A DNA stretch of 64,000 nucleotides from Dehalobacter sp. 12DCB1 (GCF_004343605.1 NZ_POSF01000018.1:1-64000), one strand, 5' to 3'. Numbered from the stretch's first letter, positions 33,133 through 43,120 are shown. Program-made: numbers and translations. Notes: a model not told the origin generated them from the letters alone.

Positions 33133-34683
33133 ATGACTTTTGCAGAAAAATTAGATTTTTTAATGAATATTACGAAAACAAGCAATAGCGCTCTGGCTCA
33201 GCATATCTCCGTAGATGCGTCTTTGATCAGCCGTTTTCGGCGCGGAGAACGCCAGCCTTCCCGCAACGCCAACTACCTGAGGACAATGTCTTCCTATTTG
33301 GCGCAGCGCTGTACCAAAGCGTATCAAATTACTGCTGTATTTGAACAGCTCAACATGCTGCCGACGGCAGAATCTCAGATCGAGCAGTTTAAAGCCCTGA
33401 TCCATCAGTGGCTTTCAGGTGAAATCGGCAATGACACCGAAACAGTCAGCGAATTTTTAAACGAACTGTCCAATTTCAAGTTCAAAAATCTGTCCCTACC
33501 GGAAAGCAATGAGGAACCAGAACTTGCCATGGAGCTGAAGATGGATGGTGCCGTCTTCTTTGGTGAGGAAGGTAAACGGGAAGCTGTGAGTACATTTCTG
33601 ACCATGCTGCTGTCCGGCAAGATTTCCCAAACACTTCTTTTATACAGTGACGAGCGGATAGACTGGTTAACTGGGGATTATTCCTTTGCAAAGAAATGGG
33701 CTGCATTGCTTAGAAAGGCGATTATAGCCGGAAATAGGATCAAAATCATCCACACGGTCAGCAGGGATTTGGATGAAATGCTCTCGGCAATCACTCAGTG
33801 GATGCCCATCTATATGACCGGAGCTGTGGAACCCTATTATTGCCCAAGAAAACGGGATGGGATTTTCGGTCGGACTTTGTTCATTGCCCCCCTGACCGCC
33901 GCCTTAACTTCAACTTCTGTAGAAAACAAGACAGCGAATGCCGCTAATTTTCTGGTGACAGATAAAAAAACGGTCAGCGCTCTGACCGATGAATTCGACG
34001 ATTATCTGTCCATCTGCCGTCCGCTGATGAACATCTATACCCCGGGAAGTCAACAGGAATATCAGAAAAAGTATTCACTGGCACTGACCCATTTTGATAG
34101 CACGGAAGCTGATACAATCCTGAAAACCGAATCACTTTCCATGGTAACCATGCCTTCTGCAACCTTCGAACATATTTTGACCCGGATCGGCAGCACGGAA
34201 AAAAGAAACATCCTGTCCTACCATAAAAGCCGGACCAGAACTTTTGAAAAAAACCTTCTCCAACATCAGTACTATGAAATTGCGGCTCTCCCGGATCCTG
34301 TCCGTATGAAAAAAGGTGAACTGCGTATCGGTTTCTCTTCCTTCATCATCCACGATCAGGAACTATATTATACGCTGGAAGAATACACGGCTCATCTCCA
34401 GCACCTTATCTTTCTACTCGAAAACTATGAGAATTATCATCTGCGTCTTGTTTCCAAGGAAGAAAAGAAGGACTATTTGATTTATGCCAAAGATGCGGTC
34501 GGCGTGATGATTGCGAAGACCTCCCTGCCTTTTGTTGTGTTTGAAGTCAATGAAAGCAATATGACCTCGGCTTTTTGGGACTCTCTCCACAGTGTTGCAG
34601 TCAAACAAAAAAGCAAAAACGACAGACAGCTTACGATTACTAAATTAAAAGCATTTATTCTCGCCCTCCAGAATGTTGAGTAG
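33133..34683 (+). CDS. Large helix-turn-helix protein of unknown function
   Basis: A 516-aa protein. The N-terminal ~60 residues look like a Cro/C1-type HTH (SNSALAQHISVDASLISRFRRGERQPS). The remaining ~450 residues have no motif that I recognise. They contain a segment (residues ~155-300) with alternating strands and helices suggestive of a phospholipase D-like or CHAT-like fold, but catalytic residues are not apparent. GAGGAGG precedes the ATG. Its 3' end overlaps the convergent lytic transglycosylase by 29 nt. It is monocistronic, with a thrB terminator before it. A ligand-responsive regulator is possible. Confidence 0.75.
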   Translation: MTFAEKLDFLMNITKTSNSALAQHISVDASLISRFRRGERQPSRNANYLRTMSSYLAQRCTKAYQITAVFEQLNMLPTAESQIEQFKALIHQWLSGEIGNDTETVSEFLNELSNFKFKNLSLPESNEEPELAMELKMDGAVFFGEEGKREAVSTFLTMLLSGKISQTLLLYSDERIDWLTGDYSFAKKWAALLRKAIIAGNRIKIIHTVSRDLDEMLSAITQWMPIYMTGAVEPYYCPRKRDGIFGRTLFIAPLTAALTSTSVENKTANAANFLVTDKKTVSALTDEFDDYLSICRPLMNIYTPGSQQEYQKKYSLALTHFDSTEADTILKTESLSMVTMPSATFEHILTRIGSTEKRNILSYHKSRTRTFEKNLLQHQYYEIAALPDPVRMKKGELRIGFSSFIIHDQELYYTLEEYTAHLQHLIFLLENYENYHLRLVSKEEKKDYLIYAKDAVGVMIAKTSLPFVVFEVNESNMTSAFWDSLHSVAVKQKSKNDRQLTITKLKAFILALQNVE

Positions 34684-35239
34684 CATAAAGGGCCAAATAT
34701 TTTTCATAACTTCTGTAGACTTTCTCGACATATTCCCTGGTCTCTGTAATTGGAATTTTCTCCATACGGTACGCATTCGGGTCCTTCGTCCAATCATCCA
34801 GCCAGCTTTGCACCCTACCGATCCCGGCGTTATAAGCCGCCAGGGTAAGAACCGTATTGCCGGAAAACTCCTTATTCAAAGAAGCAAGGTACCAAGTGCC
34901 GTAACGAATATTGGTTTCCGGATCAAGTAAGTCAACCTTTGCGTAATCTTCATTGAGCCAGACAGCTATCTCTTTCGCTGTCCCCGGCATCAGCTGCATC
35001 AATCCGACCGCCCCTTTGGACGATTTTGATTTGGTGATGAACCTGCTTTCTTCCCTGATTACGGCAATCACCAGCAATGGATCTATTCCATACTTGGCGG
35101 CATATTTTTCAACCGTCTGCTTGTATGGAAAAGGGTACATCATTCTGCCGACAAAATTTGACTGGTATACAGCCAGAATCATAAGCAATAAAAAAATAAT
35201 TGTTATGGTCTTAACAATTTTCCTCTTTGCGATAAACAA
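34655..35239 (-). CDS. Lytic transglycosylase, membrane-anchored Slt type
   Basis: A 194-aa protein with an N-terminal TM anchor (residues ~9-28) and a GH23 lysozyme-like domain. The catalytic Glu is in VIREESRFITKSKSSKG (~60), followed by AVGLMQLMPGTA and AYNAGIGRVQSWL. It cleaves peptidoglycan glycan strands with 1,6-anhydro ring formation. The start codon is TTG with a weak GGATGGG, so the N-terminus is tentative. It is downstream of coaE by ~145 nt. Confidence 0.9.
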   Translation of the reverse strand: MFIAKRKIVKTITIIFLLLMILAVYQSNFVGRMMYPFPYKQTVEKYAAKYGIDPLLVIAVIREESRFITKSKSSKGAVGLMQLMPGTAKEIAVWLNEDYAKVDLLDPETNIRYGTWYLASLNKEFSGNTVLTLAAYNAGIGRVQSWLDDWTKDPNAYRMEKIPITETREYVEKVYRSYEKYLALYATQHSGGRE

Positions 35240-35385
35240 AACGCACCCATCCTATTTCATATATTCTAATATCTTGTTAACCCTTAAATGATAACATCAT
35301 TTTTTTATTATCTTTTGATTATCCGTATGTTCATCTAAGCGGAGATATGATTTAATTCTGAAACATTATATACGACAACGCTGCT

Positions 35386-35973
35386 TCAAGGCAAGTCGAA
35401 GTCTTTCCAAATCATTTCAAGTTGTTTTTCAGTTTCTCTCCAGTCCCTGGAATTATCAATGACCCGGTGGGCTTTCTTTTTTTTGTCCTCAAGCGGCATT
35501 TGCGCGGCTAGCCGTCGCTCGGCCTCTTCCCTGGTCAAGCTACTTCGTTCCATCAGCCTGGTGATTTGTATTTCAGCAGGGACATAAACGACCCAAACCT
35601 CGTCGACAAATTTTCCCCATCCCGTCTCCAGAAGCAACGGAATATCCAGGATAATCAGCTTTTCACCTTGGATCTCTACTTTCAGGCATTGATCCTGCAT
35701 CTGCTGCCAGATCAAAGGGTGAACAAGTCTCTCAAGCCTTTGCCTGGCCTCTGGATCGGCAAATATGATTTTTCCCAGCTCCGCCCGGTCAATCTTTCCA
35801 TCTAGGACGCATTCAGATCCAAACTCTTTGCCGATCAAAGGGATTAACGCCCCGTCATACAACCTATGAACTGCGTCATCCGCGTTAAAGACCGGGATGC
35901 CCTTCTGCGCAAACCAGTCGGCAACACGCGTCTTGCCGCTCGCTATTCCTCCTGTAAGTCCAATTTTGATCAT
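35386..35973 (-). CDS. coaE: Dephospho-CoA kinase
   Basis: A 195-aa kinase for the last step of CoA synthesis. P-loop GLTGGIASGKTRVADWF (residues 4-20), then FNADDAVHRLYD and DIPLLLETGW. The ATG at 35973 has GAGG 5 nt upstream; the extended TTG start at 35985 is unlikely. It lies 8 nt after ytaF, in the order polA-mutM-(ABC-F)-ytaF-coaE, matching Bacillus except for the insert. Confidence 0.95.
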   Translation of the reverse strand: MIKIGLTGGIASGKTRVADWFAQKGIPVFNADDAVHRLYDGALIPLIGKEFGSECVLDGKIDRAELGKIIFADPEARQRLERLVHPLIWQQMQDQCLKVEIQGEKLIILDIPLLLETGWGKFVDEVWVVYVPAEIQITRLMERSSLTREEAERRLAAQMPLEDKKKKAHRVIDNSRDWRETEKQLEMIWKDFDLP

Positions 35974-35981
35974 GTTTAACC

Positions 35982-36644
35982 TCAAATTATTTTTAATGAC
36001 CCGATGAGTATCAGGACAATCCCCGGCAGATACCTGACTCTGGCCAACACGCTCGCCGGAAGTCTGCCTGTCAATACCTGACCAGTAAAGATCATCAGAA
36101 TCTGCATCAATGTCACCATCCCGATGACATACCAGAGAATTCCTGTCAGCGCAGCGGCTACGCCCGAAGCAAACGCATCCAGGGACAATGCCACGCCCAG
36201 AAGCAGACTTTCATTCAGTGTAATGACTCCGGAGCCGTCAATGTCTGCCGCATCAGGTGTCTTCAGAACCTGAATGACCAGACCGAAGAAATTTAAATGA
36301 ATACTGAACAAAGTACGATATGGATTGTCATCTATCTGCCCAGCTGCAGCTGTCATTACCGGTACAGCTTCGGGAAGTTCCGCTCTGTTTCTCAAAGTCT
36401 GAATCAACTGATACAAGCCGATTGCAATAAGAACGACTGCTCCCAGAATACCGGGATGGATCACCGTAAGCTGAGACGTGATCAGATGTCCGCAGTACAT
36501 GGAGACTGTCATAGCGAGTGTCGTACAAAAACCAATGATCATCATGGAACTAAGCGGGATCCGAATCCTCTTCAGACCGTAGGCCATCCCTACCCCTAAA
36601 CCGTCAAGACTCAAAGCCAAAGCAAGGATCATTGCCATTCCCAT
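35982..36644 (-). CDS. ytaF: YtaF-like sporulation membrane protein (MntP family)
   Basis: A 220-aa protein with about six TM helices in two repeats. Each repeat carries a SLDG/SLDA motif (LALALSLDGLGVGMAYG at 8-24, GVALSLDAFASGVAAAL at ~150-166), the Asp signature of the MntP Mn-efflux/YtaF family. Genomic position between mutM and coaE supports YtaF rather than MntP. A hydrophilic loop with an EF-hand-like stretch (DAADIDGSGVITLNE) joins the halves. Confidence 0.88.
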   Translation of the reverse strand: MGMAMILALALSLDGLGVGMAYGLKRIRIPLSSMMIIGFCTTLAMTVSMYCGHLITSQLTVIHPGILGAVVLIAIGLYQLIQTLRNRAELPEAVPVMTAAAGQIDDNPYRTLFSIHLNFFGLVIQVLKTPDAADIDGSGVITLNESLLLGVALSLDAFASGVAAALTGILWYVIGMVTLMQILMIFTGQVLTGRLPASVLARVRYLPGIVLILIGSLKII

Positions 36645-36752
36645 ATTCTTTTACCCCTTAAGTATTTCCTTCGGGATAATATATGGCTGTAACCTCGTTT
36701 TGGTGTGCCGCGCTGGCTCATCTGTGGTCGTCGGTCTGTCAGTTTTTTCGTA

Positions 36753-38627
36753 CTAATCCTGGTAAGCCAGCCACTCCTCCATCAGATGATCGAGCTCTGT
36801 CTGCACTTTCTCATACGACTGGTGAAGTGACAATGTCAGTTCATAATCACTGGCTGCGGCATCGAGCTTATCCTCAATTTCTTGAAGTAATAATTCTGTT
36901 TCCGCAATTTTTTCCTCAATTTGTTTGATCTTTTTTTCTATCCGTTTGGTATTCTTGGACTCTTCCCTGTAATCTCTGGCCTTTTGAATCTCTTCATTTT
37001 TACAGATCTGATCTTGGGCGGCTTGAGCAGATTCTGTTTCTTCATCTTCACGCTTCTCGCTCATTTCACGATAGGCCGTGTAGTCTCCCTCAAATACCTT
37101 CAGACCATTCACTGTCAGCAATGCAATCTTATTGACGATTCGGTTCAGAAAGTACCGGTCATGGGATACGGTCAAAATTGTCCCATTGTAATCCTGCAAC
37201 ACTTCCTCCAGGACTTCTCTCGTCTCCATATCGAGATGGTTGGTCGGCTCATCAAGCAAAAGCAGGTTCCCCTGATTCAGAAAAAGCTTGCAAAGTGCCA
37301 GCCTGCTTTTCTCTCCCCCGCTTAAACCAGCAACAGGTTTGAATACATCCTCTCCCCGGAAGCCAAAACGGGCTAAAACATTGCGTATTTCCGGATCGTC
37401 AAGCGTTGAAGAATAACGGATTTCGTCCATGACAATTTCCCTTAAGCCAATATTCTCATGCTCCTGGGAATAGTAGCTGACGGAAACATTCGCCCCGGTT
37501 CGGATCGTACCGTTATACGGGATTTGTCCTGTAACAGCTCTTAACAGCGTCGTCTTTCCAATCCCGTTTCTGCCGAGCAGGGCAATCTTATCACCCCGGC
37601 GCAATTCCAAACCTACATGTTCAAATATGGTCTTCTGCCCGTACTTAACGGCCAGATCGTCTATTTCGAGAACCCGGTCACCTGAGCGGGTTTTGGCCTG
37701 GAGGCTTATGTTGAGTTTTTTCGAATCTTTCGGCGCATTCACCGGTGTAATTCTTTTCAGCATGGATTCCCTGCCCCGGGCTTGTTTAGCTTTGATTCCG
37801 GCGCCATGACGCCGGATATACTCCTCCAGGTCCGCAATTTTTTTATTGATCCGTTCCGCTTCTCTGGTCAGCGATATTTTTTCAATATTCCGCTGCAATT
37901 CAAATTCCGAATAATTGCCGTTATAAGCTTTCAGGAACCTATCCTCAATCAGGAAGGTGCTGTCCACGACCCTGTCCAGGAAGTACCTGTCATGGGAAAC
38001 GACAAGCACAGCTCCAGCATAATCGCCCAGGTAATTTTCGAGCCATTCCAGTGCTTCAATATCAAGATGGTTCGTAGGCTCGTCAAGAATCAGAACGTCC
38101 GGATCACGCAGCAGAAGCTTGCCAAGCGCCAGACGCGTTTTCTGACCACCGCTTAAATGATTAGCTTCAGTCGTCTGATGCCGGTCCATCCCGAGTCCGG
38201 TCAGGATCTTGCGGATCCTGGCTTCGAGCGCATAACCACCCGCCCTTTCATATTGTTCCGTAAGCAGACTGTACCTTTCGAGCGTCTTCTCGTCGGCCTG
38301 TTCCGCCATTTTATTTTCCAGGGATCTGAGATTGTCCCGCAGATCAAGAATATCTTGACGTTCAGCCAGCATCAGCTCAAATACTGTACCGTGTTCTGCT
38401 GTGGCTGCAGTCGTCTGCGGCAGATAACCGACAGTACCCTGCCAGTTGATATCTCCGCTTTCATGAGCAATCTCTCCCATGACAGCCCTGATCAGTGTTG
38501 TTTTACCTGCCCCATTGGCTCCGACCAGGCCGGCTTTTTGACCCTTTTCCAAACGCAGCGTTATATGATCCAGCAGGGTGCTCCCTGCTACCTCAATTTT
38601 AAGTCCATTGCAATAAAGTATGCTCAT
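36753..38627 (-). CDS. ABC-F family ATPase
   Basis: A 624-aa soluble protein with two ABC ATPase domains: Walker A GANGAGKTT and GRNGIGKTT, signatures LSGGQKTRLALGKLLL and LSGGEKSRLALCKLFL, Walker B ILDEPTNHLD and LLDEPTNHLD. The linker and the C-terminal coiled coil (~540-615, KNTKRIEKKIKQIEEK) are typical. ABC-F proteins act on the ribosome; this one is Uup/YdiF-like. I start at ATG 38627 (MSILYCNGL), because the longer TTG frame overlaps mutM by 22 nt and lacks a ribosome site. It interrupts the usual mutM-ytaF neighbourhood. Confidence 0.9.
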   Translation of the reverse strand: MSILYCNGLKIEVAGSTLLDHITLRLEKGQKAGLVGANGAGKTTLIRAVMGEIAHESGDINWQGTVGYLPQTTAATAEHGTVFELMLAERQDILDLRDNLRSLENKMAEQADEKTLERYSLLTEQYERAGGYALEARIRKILTGLGMDRHQTTEANHLSGGQKTRLALGKLLLRDPDVLILDEPTNHLDIEALEWLENYLGDYAGAVLVVSHDRYFLDRVVDSTFLIEDRFLKAYNGNYSEFELQRNIEKISLTREAERINKKIADLEEYIRRHGAGIKAKQARGRESMLKRITPVNAPKDSKKLNISLQAKTRSGDRVLEIDDLAVKYGQKTIFEHVGLELRRGDKIALLGRNGIGKTTLLRAVTGQIPYNGTIRTGANVSVSYYSQEHENIGLREIVMDEIRYSSTLDDPEIRNVLARFGFRGEDVFKPVAGLSGGEKSRLALCKLFLNQGNLLLLDEPTNHLDMETREVLEEVLQDYNGTILTVSHDRYFLNRIVNKIALLTVNGLKVFEGDYTAYREMSEKREDEETESAQAAQDQICKNEEIQKARDYREESKNTKRIEKKIKQIEEKIAETELLLQEIEDKLDAAASDYELTLSLHQSYEKVQTELDHLMEEWLAYQD

Positions 38628-38701
38628 CCTTCTGTGAAATACTCCTCTTGGATTCTTTCTTCCTGCATTAAAAGTTATGCCTTCTTCAAAACGGATTTCA
38701 T

Positions 38702-39523
38702 CTATCTCTGGCAGTTTGGACAATACACCGTTGTCCTTCCGACTACTTTGATTTTAGCCAATTGACCTCCGCAATATTTACACTCCTGACCGCTGCGTCC
38801 GTAAACCATCAGATTTTCCTGAAATGCACCCTTCTTGCCGTCTGCATCACGATAATCACGAAATGATGTTCCGCCAGCTGTGATTCCTTCCTGCAGAACC
38901 TCACAGATCGCATCGTAAAGCAGAATAATCTCCGACACCTTTAACGAAACCGTATTCCTATCCGGCAAAATGCCTGCGCGGAACAATGCCTCGTCCGCAT
39001 AAATATTTCCGATACCGGCTACGACGGTCTGATCCAGCAGCGCAGCCTTGATCGTACTCTTTTTCCTGGCGAGACGCATCCCGAGCTGATCAAATGTAAA
39101 TGACTCGTCCAGCGGTTCCGGCCCAAGTTTAGCCAAACAAGCGGCGTTACAGGACATTTGAAAAGGCACCAGCTGTATTCTGCCAAATTTCCGGATATCG
39201 GAGTAATGAAGTTCTCCCTGATCGAGCCTAAACAGGACATGCGTATGTTTATCTGGCTCGTGCAGCTCAGGATAATAGATCAAACGTCCGGTCATCCTGA
39301 AATGAATGATCATCGTAAGGCCGTGACTCAGGTTCATGAGCAGATACTTGCCGCGTCTGTCAAGGCTTTCAATCGTCCGGTTCCTGACCAAAGCGCTGAA
39401 ATCCTCATCCGCCAGAGAAACTGCTGCCGGAGGCCATCGGACTTCGACATCTTCAATTGTCTTTCCCAGAATCCTTGCAGCCAGGGACAGCCGGATACTT
39501 TCTACTTCGGGCAGTTCAGGCAT
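38702..39523 (-). CDS. mutM: Formamidopyrimidine-DNA glycosylase
   Basis: A 273-aa Fpg. N-terminal catalytic MPELPEVESI (Pro2/Glu3 after Met removal), the H2TH region (VVAGIGNIYADEALFRAGILP), and a C-terminal zinc finger (CKYCGG..YCPNCQ). It excises oxidised purines. It is 12 nt after polA, a common repair pairing in Firmicutes. Confidence 0.97.
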   Translation of the reverse strand: MPELPEVESIRLSLAARILGKTIEDVEVRWPPAAVSLADEDFSALVRNRTIESLDRRGKYLLMNLSHGLTMIIHFRMTGRLIYYPELHEPDKHTHVLFRLDQGELHYSDIRKFGRIQLVPFQMSCNAACLAKLGPEPLDESFTFDQLGMRLARKKSTIKAALLDQTVVAGIGNIYADEALFRAGILPDRNTVSLKVSEIILLYDAICEVLQEGITAGGTSFRDYRDADGKKGAFQENLMVYGRSGQECKYCGGQLAKIKVVGRTTVYCPNCQR

Positions 39524-39535
39524 CAGATCGACCTC

Positions 39536-42337
39536 CTAAAACAACAGCGCACCCACCTGATAAGGGACCATATCATACCAGTTACTTCCGACTTTGCAGT
39601 CTACCAGCAATGGAACAGAAATCGAGAAAGCCTGCTCCATCTCTTTCTTGACAATTGCTGCGACCTTTGGAAGCGCTGACGGTTCGACCTGGACTACCAG
39701 TTCGTCGTGAACCTGAAGTAAAATTTCTGCCTGCAGGCCCTCAAGCGCTTCAGCTACTTTGATCATCGCAATTTTCATAATATCAGCCGCACTTCCCTGG
39801 ATCGGCGTATTCTTGGCGATCCGTTCGCCAAACTGCCGCGTCATTCTGTTTGGATGAGACAATTCGGGGATTTTCCGCAGCCGGTTCAGCAGCGTACGAA
39901 CCTCTCCCTTTTCTTTGGCTTCAATGACAGTATCTTCGAGATACCGGTGAACACCGTTGTATCTTTCAAAATACTGGCTGATATAGTATTTTGCTTCTTT
40001 TCTGGAAATGGTCAGATCGCGGGCCAGTCCAAAGTCCGTCAGACCATACATTAAACCAAAGTTAACCGCTTTGGCCTTGCGCCGCATATCTGAATTGACT
40101 TCGTTCAGCGCTACGTCAAACACCTCGGCAGCTGTACGTCTGTGCACGTCTTCCCCGACCAGGAAAGACTCACAAAGTATCGGATCTTTCGAATAATGCG
40201 CTAAAATTCTTAATTCGATCTGAGAATAATCCGCGGATAACAAAAGCCAGTCTTCCTGAGTTGCCTGGAAGACCTTCCTAAGTCTCCGGCCTTCTTCCAG
40301 ACGGATTGGAATATTTTGCAGATTCGGTTCGGTACTGGAAAGTCTGCCGGTAGCTGTAACCGTCTGCTGAAACGTGGTATGAATTTTGCCGTCACAGCAC
40401 TGAGCCAGCAGGCCCTTGACATAGGTGGAATTCAGTTTGACCAGCTGCCGGTATTCCAGTAGTTTTTCCACGACAGCGTGCTCCGTCCGTAATTCTTCCA
40501 GCGTTTCCGCATCCGTTGAATAACCCGTTTTGGTTTTTTTGAGTGGCGGGAGCCCTAAATTCTCAAATAGAATCCTGCCAAGCTGCTGCGGCGAATTGAT
40601 GTTAAAGCTTTCACCGGCCAGATTATAAATCTCGCTTTCTAATCGGCTGATCTTAACCTCAAGTTCCTGACCATATTCCTGGAGTTTTTCCTTGTCCAGT
40701 GCAATGCCGGTCTTTTCCATCCTGGCCAGTATGAGGCTTAGAGGCTCTTCAACCTCATGCAAGAGCTTTTCAAGATCGTCTTCCGCCAGCTTTTCCATAT
40801 AGGAAGCGGCAAGTTTCCGTAGCAGAGCTGCTTCCCGTGTCGGCGTATTCGAAAACAGATCCGTCACATAATCCCCCAGCAATTCGGAAGCGCTGTAATT
40901 GGACCGGTTCGGGTTTAACAGATAAGCGGCCAGGCTTAAATCCAAATCAACGCCGGCAAATATCTTATTCTCATTCAGTAGCAGTGAATACAGCCCCTTG
41001 CTGTCTGCAAGCACTTTGCGGACACCGTCGTCAGCCAGGATTTCTTCCCAGAGACGCAACACACTTGGAGCAGCATCATACCGATTCAACGAATACGTAT
41101 GATGTTCATCACAGATCCCCATTTCAGTCCAGAGCCCCTGATGAATATTCCTTCCCTCAAAACGATAACTGAGTGCGAGGACCGGTTTCTGCTCAAGCCA
41201 GGTATTCAGCAGCTCCAGCCATCCTTCTCCGTCCATGTTCTTTTCTTGCTGGACAGTATCAATGGTCTCTGCCTTGTGATCTTTCATGCCGCCTTTATTC
41301 TGATCTATATTCGGCTCTCCATCTAAATCTTTAATCAAATCTCCATATCGGTCATTCGTTAAATCTGGCTTAGAAGCAGCTATCTCGTGAGTTTTAATCT
41401 CCTGATTTCTGTTACCTGATGCTTTTTGCTTCTTGCCTTTTTCAACCATTTGCTCAGGCCCCCTTACCGCAGCGAGGCTCTGTTCAAACAGCGACGCAAC
41501 TTTATATAAGCTGTAGCTATGGAGGATCTTTCTGCAGGCATCTTTGTCCGGCTCCGTCCATTTTAAGTCGTCAAGAGAAAACGCGACCGGCACATCGTGA
41601 ATCATTGCTGCGAGCTTTTTGCTTAAGAGTGCCTGATCAGCGTATTGATTCAGCAGTTCCTTTAATTTATTGCCTTTGACCTCATCCTTGTTCTGCAGCA
41701 CATTTTCGACGGACCCGTATTCGTGAAGCAGTTTCAGTGCTGTCTTTTCCCCCACACCGGGAATCCCGGGGATATTGTCCGAAACGTCCCCCATCAGGCC
41801 TTTCAGATCAATAATCTGGGCAGGCTTCAGCAAATATCTTTCTTCCAGCCGTTGTTCGTTATAACACTCAACTTCTGAAATCCCTTTCATTGTCAGCAGC
41901 ACAGAGCTATGCGGTGAAATCAACTGAAGAGCGTCCCTGTCTCCGGTAAAGATTAAAACTTCTATTTGCTGGGCAATCGCCTGATCATTTACTGTCGCTA
42001 TGATATCATCCGCTTCGTAACCTTCCATTTCCAAAATCGGAACGGCCATCACGCGCAGAATCTCTTTCAGATAATTAAACTGTGGACGCAAGGTCTCCGG
42101 AGTTTCTTTCCGGTGGGCTTTGTAGCCTTCAAACTGCTCGATGCGGATCGTTGCTTTCGTCTTGTCAAAAGCAACGACCCAATAGTCAGGTTTCTGCTCT
42201 TTCTGGAGCCTGAACAGCATGGTTAAAAAACCGTGTACAGCATTCGTCGGAAGCCCTTCGTTGGAAGTAAGTGGTGGAAGCGCATAGAAAGCTCTATTTA
42301 TAAGACTGTTACCGTCTAAGATCAGCATTCGGGGCAT
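39536..42337 (-). CDS. polA: DNA polymerase I
   Basis: A 933-aa Pol I: an N-terminal 5'-3' exonuclease (MLILDGNSLINRAFYALPPL, GDVSDNIPGIPGVGEKTA), a central 3'-5' exonuclease-like domain that appears degenerate, and the family A polymerase with motif A DYSQIELRILAH, motif B RRKAKAVNFGLMYG and motif C QVHDELVV. A low-complexity charged linker (~290-370, KGKKQKASGNRNQ..) makes it longer than the usual ~880. AAAGGAG precedes the ATG. Confidence 0.97.
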   Translation of the reverse strand: MPRMLILDGNSLINRAFYALPPLTSNEGLPTNAVHGFLTMLFRLQKEQKPDYWVVAFDKTKATIRIEQFEGYKAHRKETPETLRPQFNYLKEILRVMAVPILEMEGYEADDIIATVNDQAIAQQIEVLIFTGDRDALQLISPHSSVLLTMKGISEVECYNEQRLEERYLLKPAQIIDLKGLMGDVSDNIPGIPGVGEKTALKLLHEYGSVENVLQNKDEVKGNKLKELLNQYADQALLSKKLAAMIHDVPVAFSLDDLKWTEPDKDACRKILHSYSLYKVASLFEQSLAAVRGPEQMVEKGKKQKASGNRNQEIKTHEIAASKPDLTNDRYGDLIKDLDGEPNIDQNKGGMKDHKAETIDTVQQEKNMDGEGWLELLNTWLEQKPVLALSYRFEGRNIHQGLWTEMGICDEHHTYSLNRYDAAPSVLRLWEEILADDGVRKVLADSKGLYSLLLNENKIFAGVDLDLSLAAYLLNPNRSNYSASELLGDYVTDLFSNTPTREAALLRKLAASYMEKLAEDDLEKLLHEVEEPLSLILARMEKTGIALDKEKLQEYGQELEVKISRLESEIYNLAGESFNINSPQQLGRILFENLGLPPLKKTKTGYSTDAETLEELRTEHAVVEKLLEYRQLVKLNSTYVKGLLAQCCDGKIHTTFQQTVTATGRLSSTEPNLQNIPIRLEEGRRLRKVFQATQEDWLLLSADYSQIELRILAHYSKDPILCESFLVGEDVHRRTAAEVFDVALNEVNSDMRRKAKAVNFGLMYGLTDFGLARDLTISRKEAKYYISQYFERYNGVHRYLEDTVIEAKEKGEVRTLLNRLRKIPELSHPNRMTRQFGERIAKNTPIQGSAADIMKIAMIKVAEALEGLQAEILLQVHDELVVQVEPSALPKVAAIVKKEMEQAFSISVPLLVDCKVGSNWYDMVPYQVGALLF

Positions 42338-42465
42338 TGTAAAACTCCTTTCAAGAACGTTTCTTCAGAATCTACCTCGGAATCATTCGTCAAAAACAAT
42401 TCGTTTGAATATACCTTTCTATATCATAACCTTTTCTGGAATCAAGTACAACAAGTACACAGCGC

Positions 42466-42502
42466 AGAAAAATAAACGGCTGCATTGCTGCTAGCCGTTT
42501 AT
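42466..42502 (-). terminator. Terminator of the bactofilin gene
   Basis: ATAAACGGC (42472-42480) pairs with GCCGTTTAT (42494-42502), extended by inner CTGC/GCTG pairings. A T run follows on the minus strand (42466-42471). It lies 58 nt after the bactofilin stop. Confidence 0.88.
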
Positions 42503-42560
42503 ATCCGCTAATTTCATTCGTTCATCATCTATAGAATGCACCATCTAATACTCTTTCTTT

Positions 42561-43043
42561 TTAAGGCATTCTGTTATAGACAATAGGCTTAAAGGATAAT
42601 TTTGACTTCTTTTTTCCTTCTAATGATACAGGAGTTTCGTTAGGCTCGCTTTCATATTCCGTCTCGAGATTGGATTCCAGTTCAGTTATGTCCTCTTGTT
42701 GACCATGATTCTGGCTCTTCCCTATAAACTTTGCTCCCTGTTCAATCTGAAGCAATTTTGTTTTTATATCACCGTAGACTACAGCAGTTGAAGCAATCTC
42801 CAATAAATTCTCAGCTGTGATATTTCCATGTACTTCTCCCTGTATCCGAGCGTTTACGGCAAAAACCTCCGCTGTGACTTTTCCGTGCGGACCTACAATC
42901 AGATTTCCTTTTGTTTCAATCGTACCTTCCAGCTCCCCGTCAATCACCACATTGACTCTGGAACTGATTTTTCCTGTTATTTTGCATTCTTTGGCAACAT
43001 ACATATCGTTATCTGTTTTTTTACCAAATTCAACGATTTCCAT
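42561..43043 (-). CDS. Bactofilin-like polymer-forming protein
   Basis: A 160-aa protein. The central ~90 residues form the short beta-helical repeats of the bactofilin family (CKITGKISSRVNVVIDGELEG, NLIVGPHGKVTAEVFAVNARIQG). A disordered acidic tail and a basic end (GKKKSKLSFKP) follow. Bactofilins polymerise without nucleotide and scaffold envelope enzymes. The start is the ATG at 43043; the GTG frame five codons upstream overlaps the AAAGGG ribosome site. It is monocistronic. Confidence 0.88.
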   Translation of the reverse strand: MEIVEFGKKTDNDMYVAKECKITGKISSRVNVVIDGELEGTIETKGNLIVGPHGKVTAEVFAVNARIQGEVHGNITAENLLEIASTAVVYGDIKTKLLQIEQGAKFIGKSQNHGQQEDITELESNLETEYESEPNETPVSLEGKKKSKLSFKPIVYNRMP

Positions 43044-43120
43044 CTTATTCCCTTTCACTTTCCATTATTAAACAGTATATAAATCAAGGATATGCCAAAT
43101 AATGCTATTTTCCCATAGGC

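Noticed and set aside
36660-36752. Fifth copy of the palindromic element (GTGCCGCGCTGGCTC near 36708)
   Set aside because: Only a short stretch resembles the core, and no outer or inner arms pair; at best a remnant.
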